Source: Leptospiraceae bacterium (GTDB lineage: Bacteria; Spirochaetota; Leptospiria; Leptospirales; Leptonemataceae). From it: 64,000 nt of DNA. Both the position numbers and the translations under genes were made by a program. Where the stretch lies: NCBI GenBank assembly GCA_026418015.1, contig JAOACE010000022.1, positions 1 through 64,000 of the forward strand, written 5' to 3'. The notes under the pieces are model-generated. The model saw only the letters and a list, made by a program, of their open reading frames with translations. It was not told the origin of the DNA and made no database searches. This document shows, one piece after another, positions 45,427 to 54,186 of the stretch (positions are counted from its first letter, which is position 1; each line of letters opens with the position of its first letter).

Positions 45427-46794
45427 TTATTCTACTACTAATTCAAAATAATTTCCATCTTTGTGTTTTATATATTTATCAAAATCGACATTTACACCTC
45501 TTGGTCTAAAAGGTCCTTGATAATCTTTTTTTAATTCTAATCCTGTAAAAAGAGAATAAATTCCCACAGCAAGAGAGCGTGCAATTTCGTTTTGATACTT
45601 TATCACAAATTCTCTGTCTCTTTCTACATCCAAATGAGCGATTTCTAGGTAAGCACAAATTGCATTTACCAATGTTGGTAATCCATAAGTACTTACAAAT
45701 GGATCGACAATTTCGCTAATTCTTTTTTGTTTATCCAATTCTGGTTTTTGTATTCTTAAACCATATTGAATAAACCTCAACAATTCGTCCGATGCTAAGT
45801 GATTATCTCCACCAAAAGCAATATTTAAGTTAGGAATTGGTTGCTCTCTTCGCCAATATTCTAATTCACTTCTTTCGCGATCCCAGAATGGACCCTCTGG
45901 AACAAACAATTTGTAATCCATCGCGTATGGACCTGGCAGATTTTCTTTACGTTGTTTTATGGCACGTTCTACCCAATCTGGTTTATCCTTATATCGCCAA
46001 GTTATCATGTTGTAGCGAATTCCTCGGTTTTTTTCCAACCAAGGTTTTTTTGTATCTTTGTTCCATCTAAAACCATGGAAATAAACCCATGTATCTGCCA
46101 TTGCCATTTCGAATTTATTCCAATTGCGTTCGTTGACAAGCCAAAATGGTGCCCATGGCAATTGATTAAATGCTTCTGGTTTTTCTTCCCCTAACGTAAT
46201 TTTTCTTAACAAATCGAAGGTTTTATAACCCGGAGCAAGTACAGCTGCCATACCACCTGGATGTCCTGGTCCCCCTGGATTTAGATGAATGCTAACGACT
46301 AAATGAGGTTTTAAAGAATTGATATAAGAAATCCTACCAGGTTGAATCTTTTTATTCTTTGGATAATCAAACAAACGATAGGGATCATTGATATTTTTAT
46401 GCTCTGGTGGCAGTCCTCGTTCCTGCCAATTGGTAGTTCTCGAAAGATAACTTTTAATGATAATCCTTTGAAACTTTTCTTGGCTTGAAAATTGTTTTAG
46501 AATGTTTTCGAATTTTTTCCATCCATCTTCTGTTTCTGTTAATTTTAAAATCTGATACAATTTTTTAGCAATTTGTAGAACAATTACATCTTCGTAATAA
46601 TTTTTATATCGCATGCCAGTATTATAAACATCTAAATATTGTTTTGTTATAGGATCCCATTTATCATCGTTGGATTTTTTTGGTGCTCCACCATGGCCCG
46701 GATCAACAACAACGCGATAGATTTTAATATCTTCTGCATTCAAATTTAAACAATTTATTAAAAAAAATATTAAAAAAAATTTTAAATTTTTCAT
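45427..46794 (-). CDS. N-acetylmuramoyl-L-alanine amidase (Amidase_3)
   Basis: A signal peptide (1-20) precedes IYRVVVDPGHGGAPKK with the zinc ligand His34. YYEDVIVLQIAKKL carries the second ligand (Glu68), and LVVSIHLNPGG the third (His). These features define zinc amidases that cut peptide stems from murein. At 455 residues it is longer than AmiA/B/C catalytic domains; insertions between the second and third ligands and a long C-terminal region (about 225-455) with FGGDNHLASDELLRFIQYGL enlarge it. The function is probably cell-wall remodelling at division or around flagella, in the periplasm. Confidence 0.82.
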   Translation of the reverse strand: MKNLKFFLIFFLINCLNLNAEDIKIYRVVVDPGHGGAPKKSNDDKWDPITKQYLDVYNTGMRYKNYYEDVIVLQIAKKLYQILKLTETEDGWKKFENILKQFSSQEKFQRIIIKSYLSRTTNWQERGLPPEHKNINDPYRLFDYPKNKKIQPGRISYINSLKPHLVVSIHLNPGGPGHPGGMAAVLAPGYKTFDLLRKITLGEEKPEAFNQLPWAPFWLVNERNWNKFEMAMADTWVYFHGFRWNKDTKKPWLEKNRGIRYNMITWRYKDKPDWVERAIKQRKENLPGPYAMDYKLFVPEGPFWDRERSELEYWRREQPIPNLNIAFGGDNHLASDELLRFIQYGLRIQKPELDKQKRISEIVDPFVSTYGLPTLVNAICAYLEIAHLDVERDREFVIKYQNEIARSLAVGIYSLFTGLELKKDYQGPFRPRGVNVDFDKYIKHKDGNYFELVVE

Positions 46795-46802
46795 ATCAAT
46801 TT

Positions 46803-47252
46803 TTATTTTACTTCTTTAGTAATTAGATAAGGTCTAAATTTATTCTTAAACTCTTCTGGTAAAGAAACAATTTTCCCCGAAGCAAAATGTATCCAATAAA
46901 AATTTCCCAACGCAATATACACTAAATCGTTATGCTGATCCCACATAGTACAACCAAATGTAAAGTTTCTACTTTGTAATTCCAGTAAACCGATTGTTAC
47001 ATCTAGAACAGCTGGATAACGAACTTGTTTTTTGAATTGCATTTCTAATTTAGCAACCACAGGTCCATATTCTGATTTTTGAGTAGGATCCCATATGCCC
47101 ATATCTTTTAAAAACTCTACTCTTGCGTTTTCGAAATATTTCACATAAACAACATGATTCAGATGCTGAAATGCATCCATCTCTCCCCACGATACATATT
47201 GCTTGTGTACATAGGGCAGTCGAATCAAAGGAACAGAATTTTTTAAAGACAT
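46803..47252 (-). CDS. Acyl-CoA thioesterase, 4HBT/YbgC-like
   Basis: The hotdog-fold motif GEMDAFQHLNHVVYVKYFENARVEFL contains the catalytic Asp/His pattern of 4-hydroxybenzoyl-CoA thioesterase relatives; LEMQFKKQVRYPAVLDVTIGL and NFTFGCTMWDQHNDLVYIALGNF follow. The track start is a TTG at 47327. The ATG at 47252, with a GGA six bases upstream, gives 149 residues, the normal length, and I use it. It lies nine bases after the amidase gene end on the same strand. Substrates are unknown; small acyl-CoAs are likely. Confidence 0.85.
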   Translation of the reverse strand: MSLKNSVPLIRLPYVHKQYVSWGEMDAFQHLNHVVYVKYFENARVEFLKDMGIWDPTQKSEYGPVVAKLEMQFKKQVRYPAVLDVTIGLLELQSRNFTFGCTMWDQHNDLVYIALGNFYWIHFASGKIVSLPEEFKNKFRPYLITKEVK

Positions 47253-47365
47253 AAATCCAAAATTTGTAATGCTAATTACAAGCCATTTATTTTTTTCTAA
47301 AAAAGAAAGATATTTTTTTAATGACAACGAAAGTTTTTTGATTTTTTAGACTATTTTTACAATTT

Positions 47366-48718
47366 ATGAAACCCTTTCGTTCGGATCATCCACTCTATCA
47401 TGTAAAAGAAGAAATTATAGAATGGTTAAAAAATCAACCATTCCATGTTTTATTAAATTTTATTAGTGGTCAATCCATTAAATATTTGCGAAGCAATCAG
47501 CCTGTACTTGTTTTTTCTCCTCCTGACGAACATTATTTTAATTTTTTAAATTATTTTAAAAAAAATCTTCAAAATAATGCTAAATTCTACGAATATAAAA
47601 ATTCTTTTAAAGTGATTTTTGATTATGCAAACGAAAATAGCCTTCATTTTATCATCCAAAGACATTTTGTTTATCCACATGTGTTAATTTCTGTGGATCG
47701 ACTTTACTACGATTATAAAAATCGCCGATGGAAAGGAAACAGAGAAGATTTATTAGATTACCAAAAAGGTCTTATAAGAATTATTAAACCAGAGCAACTG
47801 AACATAAAACAGATTTTTAATTTAATTGTTTATTGTTCTCAGATGGATTTTACATTAACAAAAGAAACCCAAAATAAAATAAAAAAAAATCTTTCCAAAG
47901 AAGAATTCGATGCATTAGAGATAGAATTTCTAAGAAATCAATTGAATAAAATTTTATTATCTGCAAAACCTAGTCTCGCGTTTTTAGTGATGGATGAACT
48001 CGGTATACTAAATTGGTTTTTACCTGAACTTACAGAAACGAAAAACTTACGTCCCAAGGATTTCTATAAAAACGATGTATTTAGTCATTGCATTTATAGT
48101 TGTGATGCAATTCAAGAAAATAAACTATCTTTACGATTAGCTGGTTTATTATACAACATCGGAAAAGCACATGATACAAAAATCAAAAAAGATGGTAAAA
48201 TCGTACATTTAAACCAAGATGTTATAAGTGCAAAGATTTCTTACAAAATATTAAAAAGATTTCAGTATCCCCAAGAAATTATTAATAAAGTTTATTTTTT
48301 AATTCGACACCATATGTTCTATTATACTTCGAATTTTACTGATAAAGCTATTAAAAAATTCGTAAAAAAAATATCCCAAGAAGATTTAGAGGATTTGATT
48401 TTACTTCGATTATCCGACAGAAAAATTAAAAATTATCATAATGTTCCATTGCCACCACAAATTCGAAAATTATTGCTATTTATCGAACGCGAAAAAGAAA
48501 AAGAGAAAGAATTAACAGTAAAAAAATTAAAGTTCAACGGAAATGATCTAAAAAATTTAGGAATTCCCGAAGGACCTATTTATGGTAAAACATTAAACCA
48601 TTTATTAAACAAAGTAAAAAACGAAGGATTACCCAACGAAAAAGAATTTTTATTAAAAGAAGCAATATCTTTTTTAAGCCAACAAGGCATCTTAAAAGAG
48701 AACCAAATCGTTTATTGA
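47366..48718 (+). CDS. Degenerate CCA-adding enzyme/poly(A) polymerase homologue
   Basis: The C-terminal two-thirds follow tRNA nucleotidyltransferase order: a neck region (LIRIIKPEQLNIKQIFNLIVYCSQMDFTL), a segment like LVMDELGILNWFLPEL, and an HD-like domain (about 235-340). The catalytic parts are eroded. The head lacks the GGxxRD and DxD motifs of class II nucleotidyltransferases, and the HD doublet reads YN in LLYNIGK. One His of the HD set remains (FSHCIYS). At 450 residues the length is normal, with no frameshift or stop. It is probably a structural or RNA-binding paralogue, with a working CCA enzyme elsewhere. Confidence 0.7.
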   Translation: MKPFRSDHPLYHVKEEIIEWLKNQPFHVLLNFISGQSIKYLRSNQPVLVFSPPDEHYFNFLNYFKKNLQNNAKFYEYKNSFKVIFDYANENSLHFIIQRHFVYPHVLISVDRLYYDYKNRRWKGNREDLLDYQKGLIRIIKPEQLNIKQIFNLIVYCSQMDFTLTKETQNKIKKNLSKEEFDALEIEFLRNQLNKILLSAKPSLAFLVMDELGILNWFLPELTETKNLRPKDFYKNDVFSHCIYSCDAIQENKLSLRLAGLLYNIGKAHDTKIKKDGKIVHLNQDVISAKISYKILKRFQYPQEIINKVYFLIRHHMFYYTSNFTDKAIKKFVKKISQEDLEDLILLRLSDRKIKNYHNVPLPPQIRKLLLFIEREKEKEKELTVKKLKFNGNDLKNLGIPEGPIYGKTLNHLLNKVKNEGLPNEKEFLLKEAISFLSQQGILKENQIVY

Positions 48719-48758
48719 TTATTGACACAATAAACCAACAAAAAAATTTTAACATTAC

Positions 48759-50282
48759 ATGTTATTTAATTCTATTCTATATTTTATTTTTTTTGCAGTT
48801 GTTTATATCTTATATTGGTTTTTAGGTCCTAAATTACAAAAGTTCGTTCTTTTGGTTGCATCGACGATATTTTATGCTACATGGGGTTTAACTGAAGAAG
48901 GCATTGTAGGCATTAGATGGACTCTGCATTTTTTTAGTATAATTATAATAAGTCATATTTTTAATATTTTGATGTTTCAATTTCCTCACAAAAAAAAGAT
49001 ATTTTTATGGATTCTTATTGTTGTTTTATTAGCTAATCTTTCGTTTTTTAAATATGCGAATTTTTTTGTTCAATTTTTCGACGATATTGGTATTTCTAAA
49101 GAAATTTTTCCCAAATCTACGAGTATTTTTTTGCCCCTTGCAATTAGTTTTTATACGTTTCAGATTATGGCATACTCTATCGATATATATAGAGGAATAA
49201 TTACAGATAGACGATCTTTCGTCGATTATTCGCTTTTTATATTGTTTTTTCCTCAGTTAATTGCCGGTCCTATCATGAGGTATTCAGATTTTTTTAGTCA
49301 ATCGCCGCGTCTTACAATTCAAAATGTATTTACAGGCATGTGGTTTATTATAGGCGGACTGATAAAAAAAGTTTTAATTGCAGATCCAATGGGTGGATTA
49401 ATCGCTCCTGTATTTCGTTTGCCAGAAACGTTCGAATTCCACCAAATCCTTTTAGCCGGTGCTGGATTTTCTATTCAGGTATATTGTGATTTTTCTGGAT
49501 ATACCGACATTGCACGTGGCAGTGCTTTACTATTAGGATATGATATACCAGAAAATTTTCGTGCTCCATTTTTTTCGCGATCTGCGCGAGAAATGTGGCA
49601 ACGCTGGCATATAACATTAGCTACATGGCTTAGAGATTATATCTATATACCATTAGGTGGAAGCAAAATCTCGGAAGTTAGGACTTATATAAACCAAATC
49701 ATCACGTTTGCGCTTGGGGGCTTTTGGCACGGAGCAGATTACACATACATTGCTTGGGGTACTATGTGGGGAGCTCTTTTAGCTGTTGAAAGATTCTTCG
49801 AAAATGTATTAAAAATAAAGACTGTACCAGAACGAAATATTATTTTAATAATTTTAAAAATTTTATTTATTTTTTATTTATTTGTATTAGGTGCTTTAAT
49901 GTTTCGCTCGAATAAAGTCGTTTTTGCAGACAAAGAATATCGTTCCGTAGAAATTATGGGACAACTTTTAAAAGGTAGCTTTGTAAACAATTCTAGTAAA
50001 ATAAAAAATGAATTTCTTATGAATAATGGCGATGTGGATTTTATCTACGATGTAATGGGTAAAAACTTTTTTTCTATGAATCAAATCCCCTACCTCGATA
50101 CATTTTTTGGATTATTTCTCTTAACAATGTTTTTTCATTGGATTCAGTATAAACCAGAACACTTCCAACGATTTCGAAAATATGATTTTTACTTGTTGTT
50201 ATTTATTGGCGGAATTACGTTTGGATTGTTACTACCCGCATTAGCACAATCCGGATTTCAATTTATTTATTTTGTATTTTAA
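48759..50282 (+). CDS. MBOAT-family O-acyltransferase, second copy
   Basis: This 507-residue AlgI-type protein has the same motif order as the gene at 940: ISFYTFQIMAYSIDIYRG, FFPQLIAGPIMRY, CDFSGYTDIARGSALLLGY, MWQRWHITLATWLRDYIYIP and FWHGADYTYIAWG with the conserved His324. The residue before the motif differs (QRW in place of RRW). It is likely to acylate a different envelope glycan. It is followed after three bases by a membrane-anchored alpha/beta-hydrolase-like gene and not by an SGNH gene, which could be its partner. Confidence 0.88.
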   Translation: MLFNSILYFIFFAVVYILYWFLGPKLQKFVLLVASTIFYATWGLTEEGIVGIRWTLHFFSIIIISHIFNILMFQFPHKKKIFLWILIVVLLANLSFFKYANFFVQFFDDIGISKEIFPKSTSIFLPLAISFYTFQIMAYSIDIYRGIITDRRSFVDYSLFILFFPQLIAGPIMRYSDFFSQSPRLTIQNVFTGMWFIIGGLIKKVLIADPMGGLIAPVFRLPETFEFHQILLAGAGFSIQVYCDFSGYTDIARGSALLLGYDIPENFRAPFFSRSAREMWQRWHITLATWLRDYIYIPLGGSKISEVRTYINQIITFALGGFWHGADYTYIAWGTMWGALLAVERFFENVLKIKTVPERNIILIILKILFIFYLFVLGALMFRSNKVVFADKEYRSVEIMGQLLKGSFVNNSSKIKNEFLMNNGDVDFIYDVMGKNFFSMNQIPYLDTFFGLFLLTMFFHWIQYKPEHFQRFRKYDFYLLLFIGGITFGLLLPALAQSGFQFIYFVF

Positions 50283-50285
50283 GTT

Positions 50286-51380
50286 ATGCAAAAATCACAA
50301 AAAATCATTCTTTATAGCTTTATAGGATTATTAGCAACACTAATGTTGATTTTACTAATACGTCACTATCCAAGTATAAAAAACTTTATCGCAAAACAAA
50401 ATTTATCGTGGATTTCTTATAAAAAAAATGATGTTGAATTTTTTTATCTAAAAGCGAATCAACCTAAAAAAATAATTCTCATTGTTCCCGATCAAAGAAT
50501 GGATAAGTTCTGGAACACCCACAACATAGAAACGAATCAAGGATTAAACTTATCTGTAATGTTTTTACAGAATGATATGATTCCAATTGTTTACGATAGA
50601 AAAGATGCTTACCAAGAACCACACATTTTTTTCTCGCGAAATTTATTAAAAGATCAACTTATTCAAATCTTTAAAGAAATTGATGTATGGAAAAAACAAA
50701 ACTACGATAATTTAGAATTAATTGTTTTTGCACACGGTGATGGTTGTAATATTGCTATGATGGCATTGTTAGAATATTCCATTTCAAATAAAATGATTCT
50801 AAGTCAATGTGGTTATATCAATTCTTTGCTGGATTATTATATAGAATTAATCTTAAATACAATGAAAATTACTTCCGTCGAAAATTCTATTATCGAAGAA
50901 TCGAAAAAAGAAGCATATCTTTGGAAAAATCAGAAAGAATACGAAATTATACCCAAAGAAAAATGGGAAGAAAAACAAAAAGAATACATCGAAAATAAAG
51001 TTCATCCAGATTTAATAGCCTTTCGAAAAACTATTTCGCGATTTCAGCTTCCAGAAAATATAGATTTTTTAAAAGAAGCAAAAAATATCTATTTTTACGA
51101 TTTATTAAAAAATTTAATTAATAAAAAAAATATAAATATAGTTCATTTTATTTCCAGAAGAGACGAAGAAATGCCAGAAGAGGTTTTTCTTTCTATTTTA
51201 GAAAACCAAAAAAACATCAATCCGAACTATTACAAACTTTTTGTTGTAAACGATACAGATCATTTTTTATTCTTTAACGATAAAAATCTTTCGAGTCCAA
51301 TAGAGATATTACTACATCGAAGCAATCCTTTTAAAAAATTATCAGAAGAATTTATAAAAATATTATTAAATATATTATAA
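50286..51380 (+). CDS. Membrane-anchored alpha/beta-hydrolase-like protein lacking nucleophile
   Basis: An N-terminal membrane helix (about 8-26) is followed by a fold that reads like an alpha/beta hydrolase: KKIILIVPDQRMDKFW, LELIVFAHGDGCNIAMMALLEY, and a C-terminal DTDHFLFF with the usual His. At the nucleophile elbow the expected G-x-S-x-G is AHGDGC: the serine position is Gly151. The enzyme may therefore be dead, or may use another residue such as Asp152. Its position between an MBOAT gene (three bases) and a YqiA-like esterase (nine bases) suggests a shared task in acyl transfer on the cell envelope. Confidence 0.6.
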   Translation: MQKSQKIILYSFIGLLATLMLILLIRHYPSIKNFIAKQNLSWISYKKNDVEFFYLKANQPKKIILIVPDQRMDKFWNTHNIETNQGLNLSVMFLQNDMIPIVYDRKDAYQEPHIFFSRNLLKDQLIQIFKEIDVWKKQNYDNLELIVFAHGDGCNIAMMALLEYSISNKMILSQCGYINSLLDYYIELILNTMKITSVENSIIEESKKEAYLWKNQKEYEIIPKEKWEEKQKEYIENKVHPDLIAFRKTISRFQLPENIDFLKEAKNIYFYDLLKNLINKKNINIVHFISRRDEEMPEEVFLSILENQKNINPNYYKLFVVNDTDHFLFFNDKNLSSPIEILLHRSNPFKKLSEEFIKILLNIL

Positions 51381-51389
51381 GGAAAATTT

Positions 51390-52040
51390 ATGAAATTTAT
51401 TTATTTACATGGTTTCGCATCCAGTCCAAAATCCAAAAAAGCACAATTTTTCCGAAAACAATTTAAGAAATATAATATAGACATAGAAATCCCCGATCTA
51501 AATTGCAATAATTTTACGGACTTATCTTTAACAGATCAGATTCTTGAGATAGAAAGCATCATAAAAAATAATCCAAAAGAAAAATATGTTTTAGTTGGTT
51601 CGAGTTTAGGTGGTTATGTTTCTATTCTTTGTGCTAACCTAACAGAAAAACATCCTCTTTTTAAAAAAATAGAAAAGATTGTATTACTAGCACCAGCATT
51701 TGAATTTACTCAACGCATTCTAAAACGCGAAAAAGAGCGATTCAAAGAATGGAAAGAAAAAGGATATATTGACGTACAACATTACCAATGGAATAAGACC
51801 CTGCCTTTAAGTTATAATTTTTACTTAGATGCAAAAAAATACGAAGATGTACCATTAGATCGTAAATTACCAGTTTTGATTTTTCATGGAATTAACGACG
51901 AAACTGTGCCCTACTCTGTAAGCATTAATTACATGGGGAAAAATCCCCAATGCCAAACCATTCTTTTAAATTCGGATCATAGCTTACTAGATCAATTAAA
52001 CTTAATGTGGGAATATACTCGTCTATTCTTAAAAATATAG
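51390..52040 (+). CDS. YqiA/YcfP-like esterase
   Basis: The 216-residue alpha/beta hydrolase starts MKFIYLHGFASSPKSKKAQF and has the nucleophile elbow VGSSLGGYVS, an acidic residue in FHGINDETVPY, and the histidine in LNSDHSLLDQL. This matches YqiA-type esterases, which act on short acyl esters in the cytosol. A TAAGGAA ribosome site precedes the ATG. It closes the MBOAT-hydrolase-hydrolase run and ends two bases before the convergent def gene. Confidence 0.82.
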   Translation: MKFIYLHGFASSPKSKKAQFFRKQFKKYNIDIEIPDLNCNNFTDLSLTDQILEIESIIKNNPKEKYVLVGSSLGGYVSILCANLTEKHPLFKKIEKIVLLAPAFEFTQRILKREKERFKEWKEKGYIDVQHYQWNKTLPLSYNFYLDAKKYEDVPLDRKLPVLIFHGINDETVPYSVSINYMGKNPQCQTILLNSDHSLLDQLNLMWEYTRLFLKI

Positions 52041-52042
52041 GA

Positions 52043-52606
52043 TTATACTTTTATAGGTGGATATTGTTTAGCTTTTTCGAATTCCTCGTCGAAACCAAAT
52101 AGCTTTGTATCTTTTAATCGATCAACATAAAGTATACCATCTAAATGATCACATTCATGTTGTACAACAATTGCTTCGAATCCTTCTATAATTTCGTCAT
52201 GAAATTCTTCTTCCATATCGTAGAAAGTGATACGAATTCTTTTTGGTCTTTCCACATATCCCCTCATACCTGGGACAGAAAGACAACCTTCCCAAAATCC
52301 CATTGTTTCTTGTGTAAGATATTCAATTTTAGGGTTAATAAATACTCTATATTTAATACCATCATATTCGCGATCAAATTTTACATTGGGATATCGATTC
52401 GTAGGTTCGTACCCAACAATTACCACTTGTTTTAATACACCAATTTGTGGTGCTGCTAAACCAATACCATTGGCTGCCTTCATAGAATCAAACATATCTT
52501 TTACCAGATCTTTGATTTCTTTGGAACGAATTTCGTTCAACGGTACTTCTTCTGATTTTTGACGTAGTATAGGGTTTCCAATCTTTAAAATATTTCTTAT
52601 AGCCAT
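52043..52606 (-). CDS. def: Peptide deformylase
   Basis: The three deformylase motifs are intact: GIGLAAPQIG, EGCLSVPG and QHECDHLDG. They supply the metal ligands (Cys, two His) and catalytic Glu. The enzyme removes formyl from nascent N-termini. At 187 residues it is slightly longer than E. coli Def (169), with an insert (FDREYDGIKYRVF) between motifs, a known feature of leptospiral PDFs as I recall. It is on its own, 57 bases downstream of the tRNA-Ala gene on the same strand. Confidence 0.93.
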   Translation of the reverse strand: MAIRNILKIGNPILRQKSEEVPLNEIRSKEIKDLVKDMFDSMKAANGIGLAAPQIGVLKQVVIVGYEPTNRYPNVKFDREYDGIKYRVFINPKIEYLTQETMGFWEGCLSVPGMRGYVERPKRIRITFYDMEEEFHDEIIEGFEAIVVQHECDHLDGILYVDRLKDTKLFGFDEEFEKAKQYPPIKV

Positions 52607-52663
52607 AACATATCCTTTAATTAAAATAAAAAGAATCCCATCATAGACAACGAAAATTTCTTT

Positions 52664-52736
52664 TGGAGGTGAGGGGACTTGAACCCCCGACCTTTAGAAT
52701 GCCATTCTAACGCTCTACCAACTGAGCTACACCCCC
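52664..52736 (-). tRNA. tRNA-Ala (GGC)
   Basis: Anticodon GGC in the loop ATGGCAT. Acceptor GGGGGTG pairs with CACCTCC with one G-U pair at 3-70, the alanine identity pair. Discriminator A; CCA not encoded. Confidence 0.93.
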
Positions 52737-52827
52737 CTCTTGTAGATGTACATTTTTTTTGTAATTTTATTTCTTTCAATCGTTTTTGAATTGATCCTAT
52801 TTTATTATAAATATAAATTAACCAAAA

Positions 52828-54177
52828 ATGGAAATTACAACATACATTACGATTGGATTTATTATCTTTGTCATAATTATTGGCATTATATCTTTATACC
52901 AATATATTACATCACCAGGGAACGAAGAAGAAGCAGAAGTTTTAATCAACAAAGGCCAATTTAAAGATGCCATACTTTTATTAGAAAAACTCTTAGAAAA
53001 GGACGAAAGGAATCCCACTGCAAATTTTTTATCTGGTTTAGCCTACGAAAAAATAGGCGACTATCAAAATGCTATCATGTATTACAGAAGAATCTTAAAG
53101 TTTGGTCGATACAACCAAAGAATAAACGAAATTTTAGCAAGAAAGCACTTAGCCTATGCATTAGAAAGTAGTGGTAACTATACAGATGCAAAAAACGAAT
53201 ATCTGATTCTAACAAAAATTGAACCCACCAATGCGGATAATTTTTACCATGCAGGGAAATTACTCTATATGGGGAAAGCTTATCAAAACGCAATCAATCT
53301 ATTAAAACAAGCTGTTCAGATTAATAGCAGACACTTTGCAGCTTTATCGACATTAGGTAAAGCACTATTTCATATTAAAATTTATAGCGAAGCAAAGATA
53401 TATTTAGAAAAAGCAAAAGATATAGATCCAAAAGAACCAGAGAATTTATATTATTTAGCTCAGACCTATCGGTATTTAGGAGAATTTAACAAGGCTTTAC
53501 AACTGTTAGATATTGTAGAAAAGGATCCAAAAATAAAACCAAAAGCATTATTACTTAAAGGACTAATTTTGATCGACACAGAATCCTATTCCCAAGCAAT
53601 CAATGAATTAGATAAAGCGATTGTACACATAAACAAAGCTTCTAACGATGACCTATTTGCCCATTATCTAATGTCAATTGCATACGAAAAATTAAAAAAC
53701 ATTACCAAAGCAATCGAACATTGGGAATATATTGAAGGAATTCAGCCTAATTATAAAGATGTTAAAGAAAAATTAAAACAATATGCAGAATTTAAAACAA
53801 GTGATGCTATTAAAGATTTATTAATTTCTAATAGAATTCAGTTCGAAACCTTTTTTAGAAAGTTATTAGATAAACTTAAACTTAAACCATTGCTTATTAA
53901 CGTAGACAGTGATTCTGTAATTACAGGTGTATGTACAGATTATGGACAGAACAGTCCGTATAAAGTAAATAATATTCTTGTAAGACTTTATCGAGAAGTA
54001 CATCCAATAAGCGAAATGCAGGTTAGAGAATTCCATGATAAAATGAAGTCCGAAAACGCTACACGCGGTATATATTTAACTGTTTCGGAGTTTAGCTCTT
54101 CTGCAATCGATTATTGCAACAATCGACCTATTGAACTTTATGATGGCAAAGCTTTAACAAAATTATTAGAAAGCTGA
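52828..54177 (+). CDS. Membrane-anchored TPR protein with Mrr-like C-terminal domain
   Basis: An N-terminal helix (ITIGFIIFVIIIGIISLYQYI) anchors the protein. About eight TPR units follow (residues 30-315; for example NPTANFLSGLAYEKIGDYQNA, IKIYSEAKIYLEKAKDIDPKE). The last 110 residues look like a restriction-endonuclease/Mrr-type fold: VREFHDKMKSENATRGIYLTVSEFSSSAIDYCNN then IELYDGKALTKLLE. The catalytic Q/E-x-K doublet of active Mrr domains is not evident (the strand reads ILVRLYRE), so it is probably non-catalytic. The next gene's ribosome site overlaps this stop codon, so the two are co-translated. Confidence 0.78.
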   Translation: MEITTYITIGFIIFVIIIGIISLYQYITSPGNEEEAEVLINKGQFKDAILLLEKLLEKDERNPTANFLSGLAYEKIGDYQNAIMYYRRILKFGRYNQRINEILARKHLAYALESSGNYTDAKNEYLILTKIEPTNADNFYHAGKLLYMGKAYQNAINLLKQAVQINSRHFAALSTLGKALFHIKIYSEAKIYLEKAKDIDPKEPENLYYLAQTYRYLGEFNKALQLLDIVEKDPKIKPKALLLKGLILIDTESYSQAINELDKAIVHINKASNDDLFAHYLMSIAYEKLKNITKAIEHWEYIEGIQPNYKDVKEKLKQYAEFKTSDAIKDLLISNRIQFETFFRKLLDKLKLKPLLINVDSDSVITGVCTDYGQNSPYKVNNILVRLYREVHPISEMQVREFHDKMKSENATRGIYLTVSEFSSSAIDYCNNRPIELYDGKALTKLLES

Positions 54178-54179
54178 GG
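54176..54179 (+). promoter_or_regulatory. Ribosome binding site selecting a TTG start
   Basis: GAGG overlaps the TGA stop of the preceding gene and sits seven bases before TTG 54187. No nearby in-frame ATG has a comparable site. Confidence 0.65.
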
Positions 54180-54186
54180 GTGGATA

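Noticed and set aside
47252-47327. N-terminal extension of the thioesterase
   Set aside because: It depends on a TTG start without a ribosome site; the ATG at 47252 gives the family's normal length.
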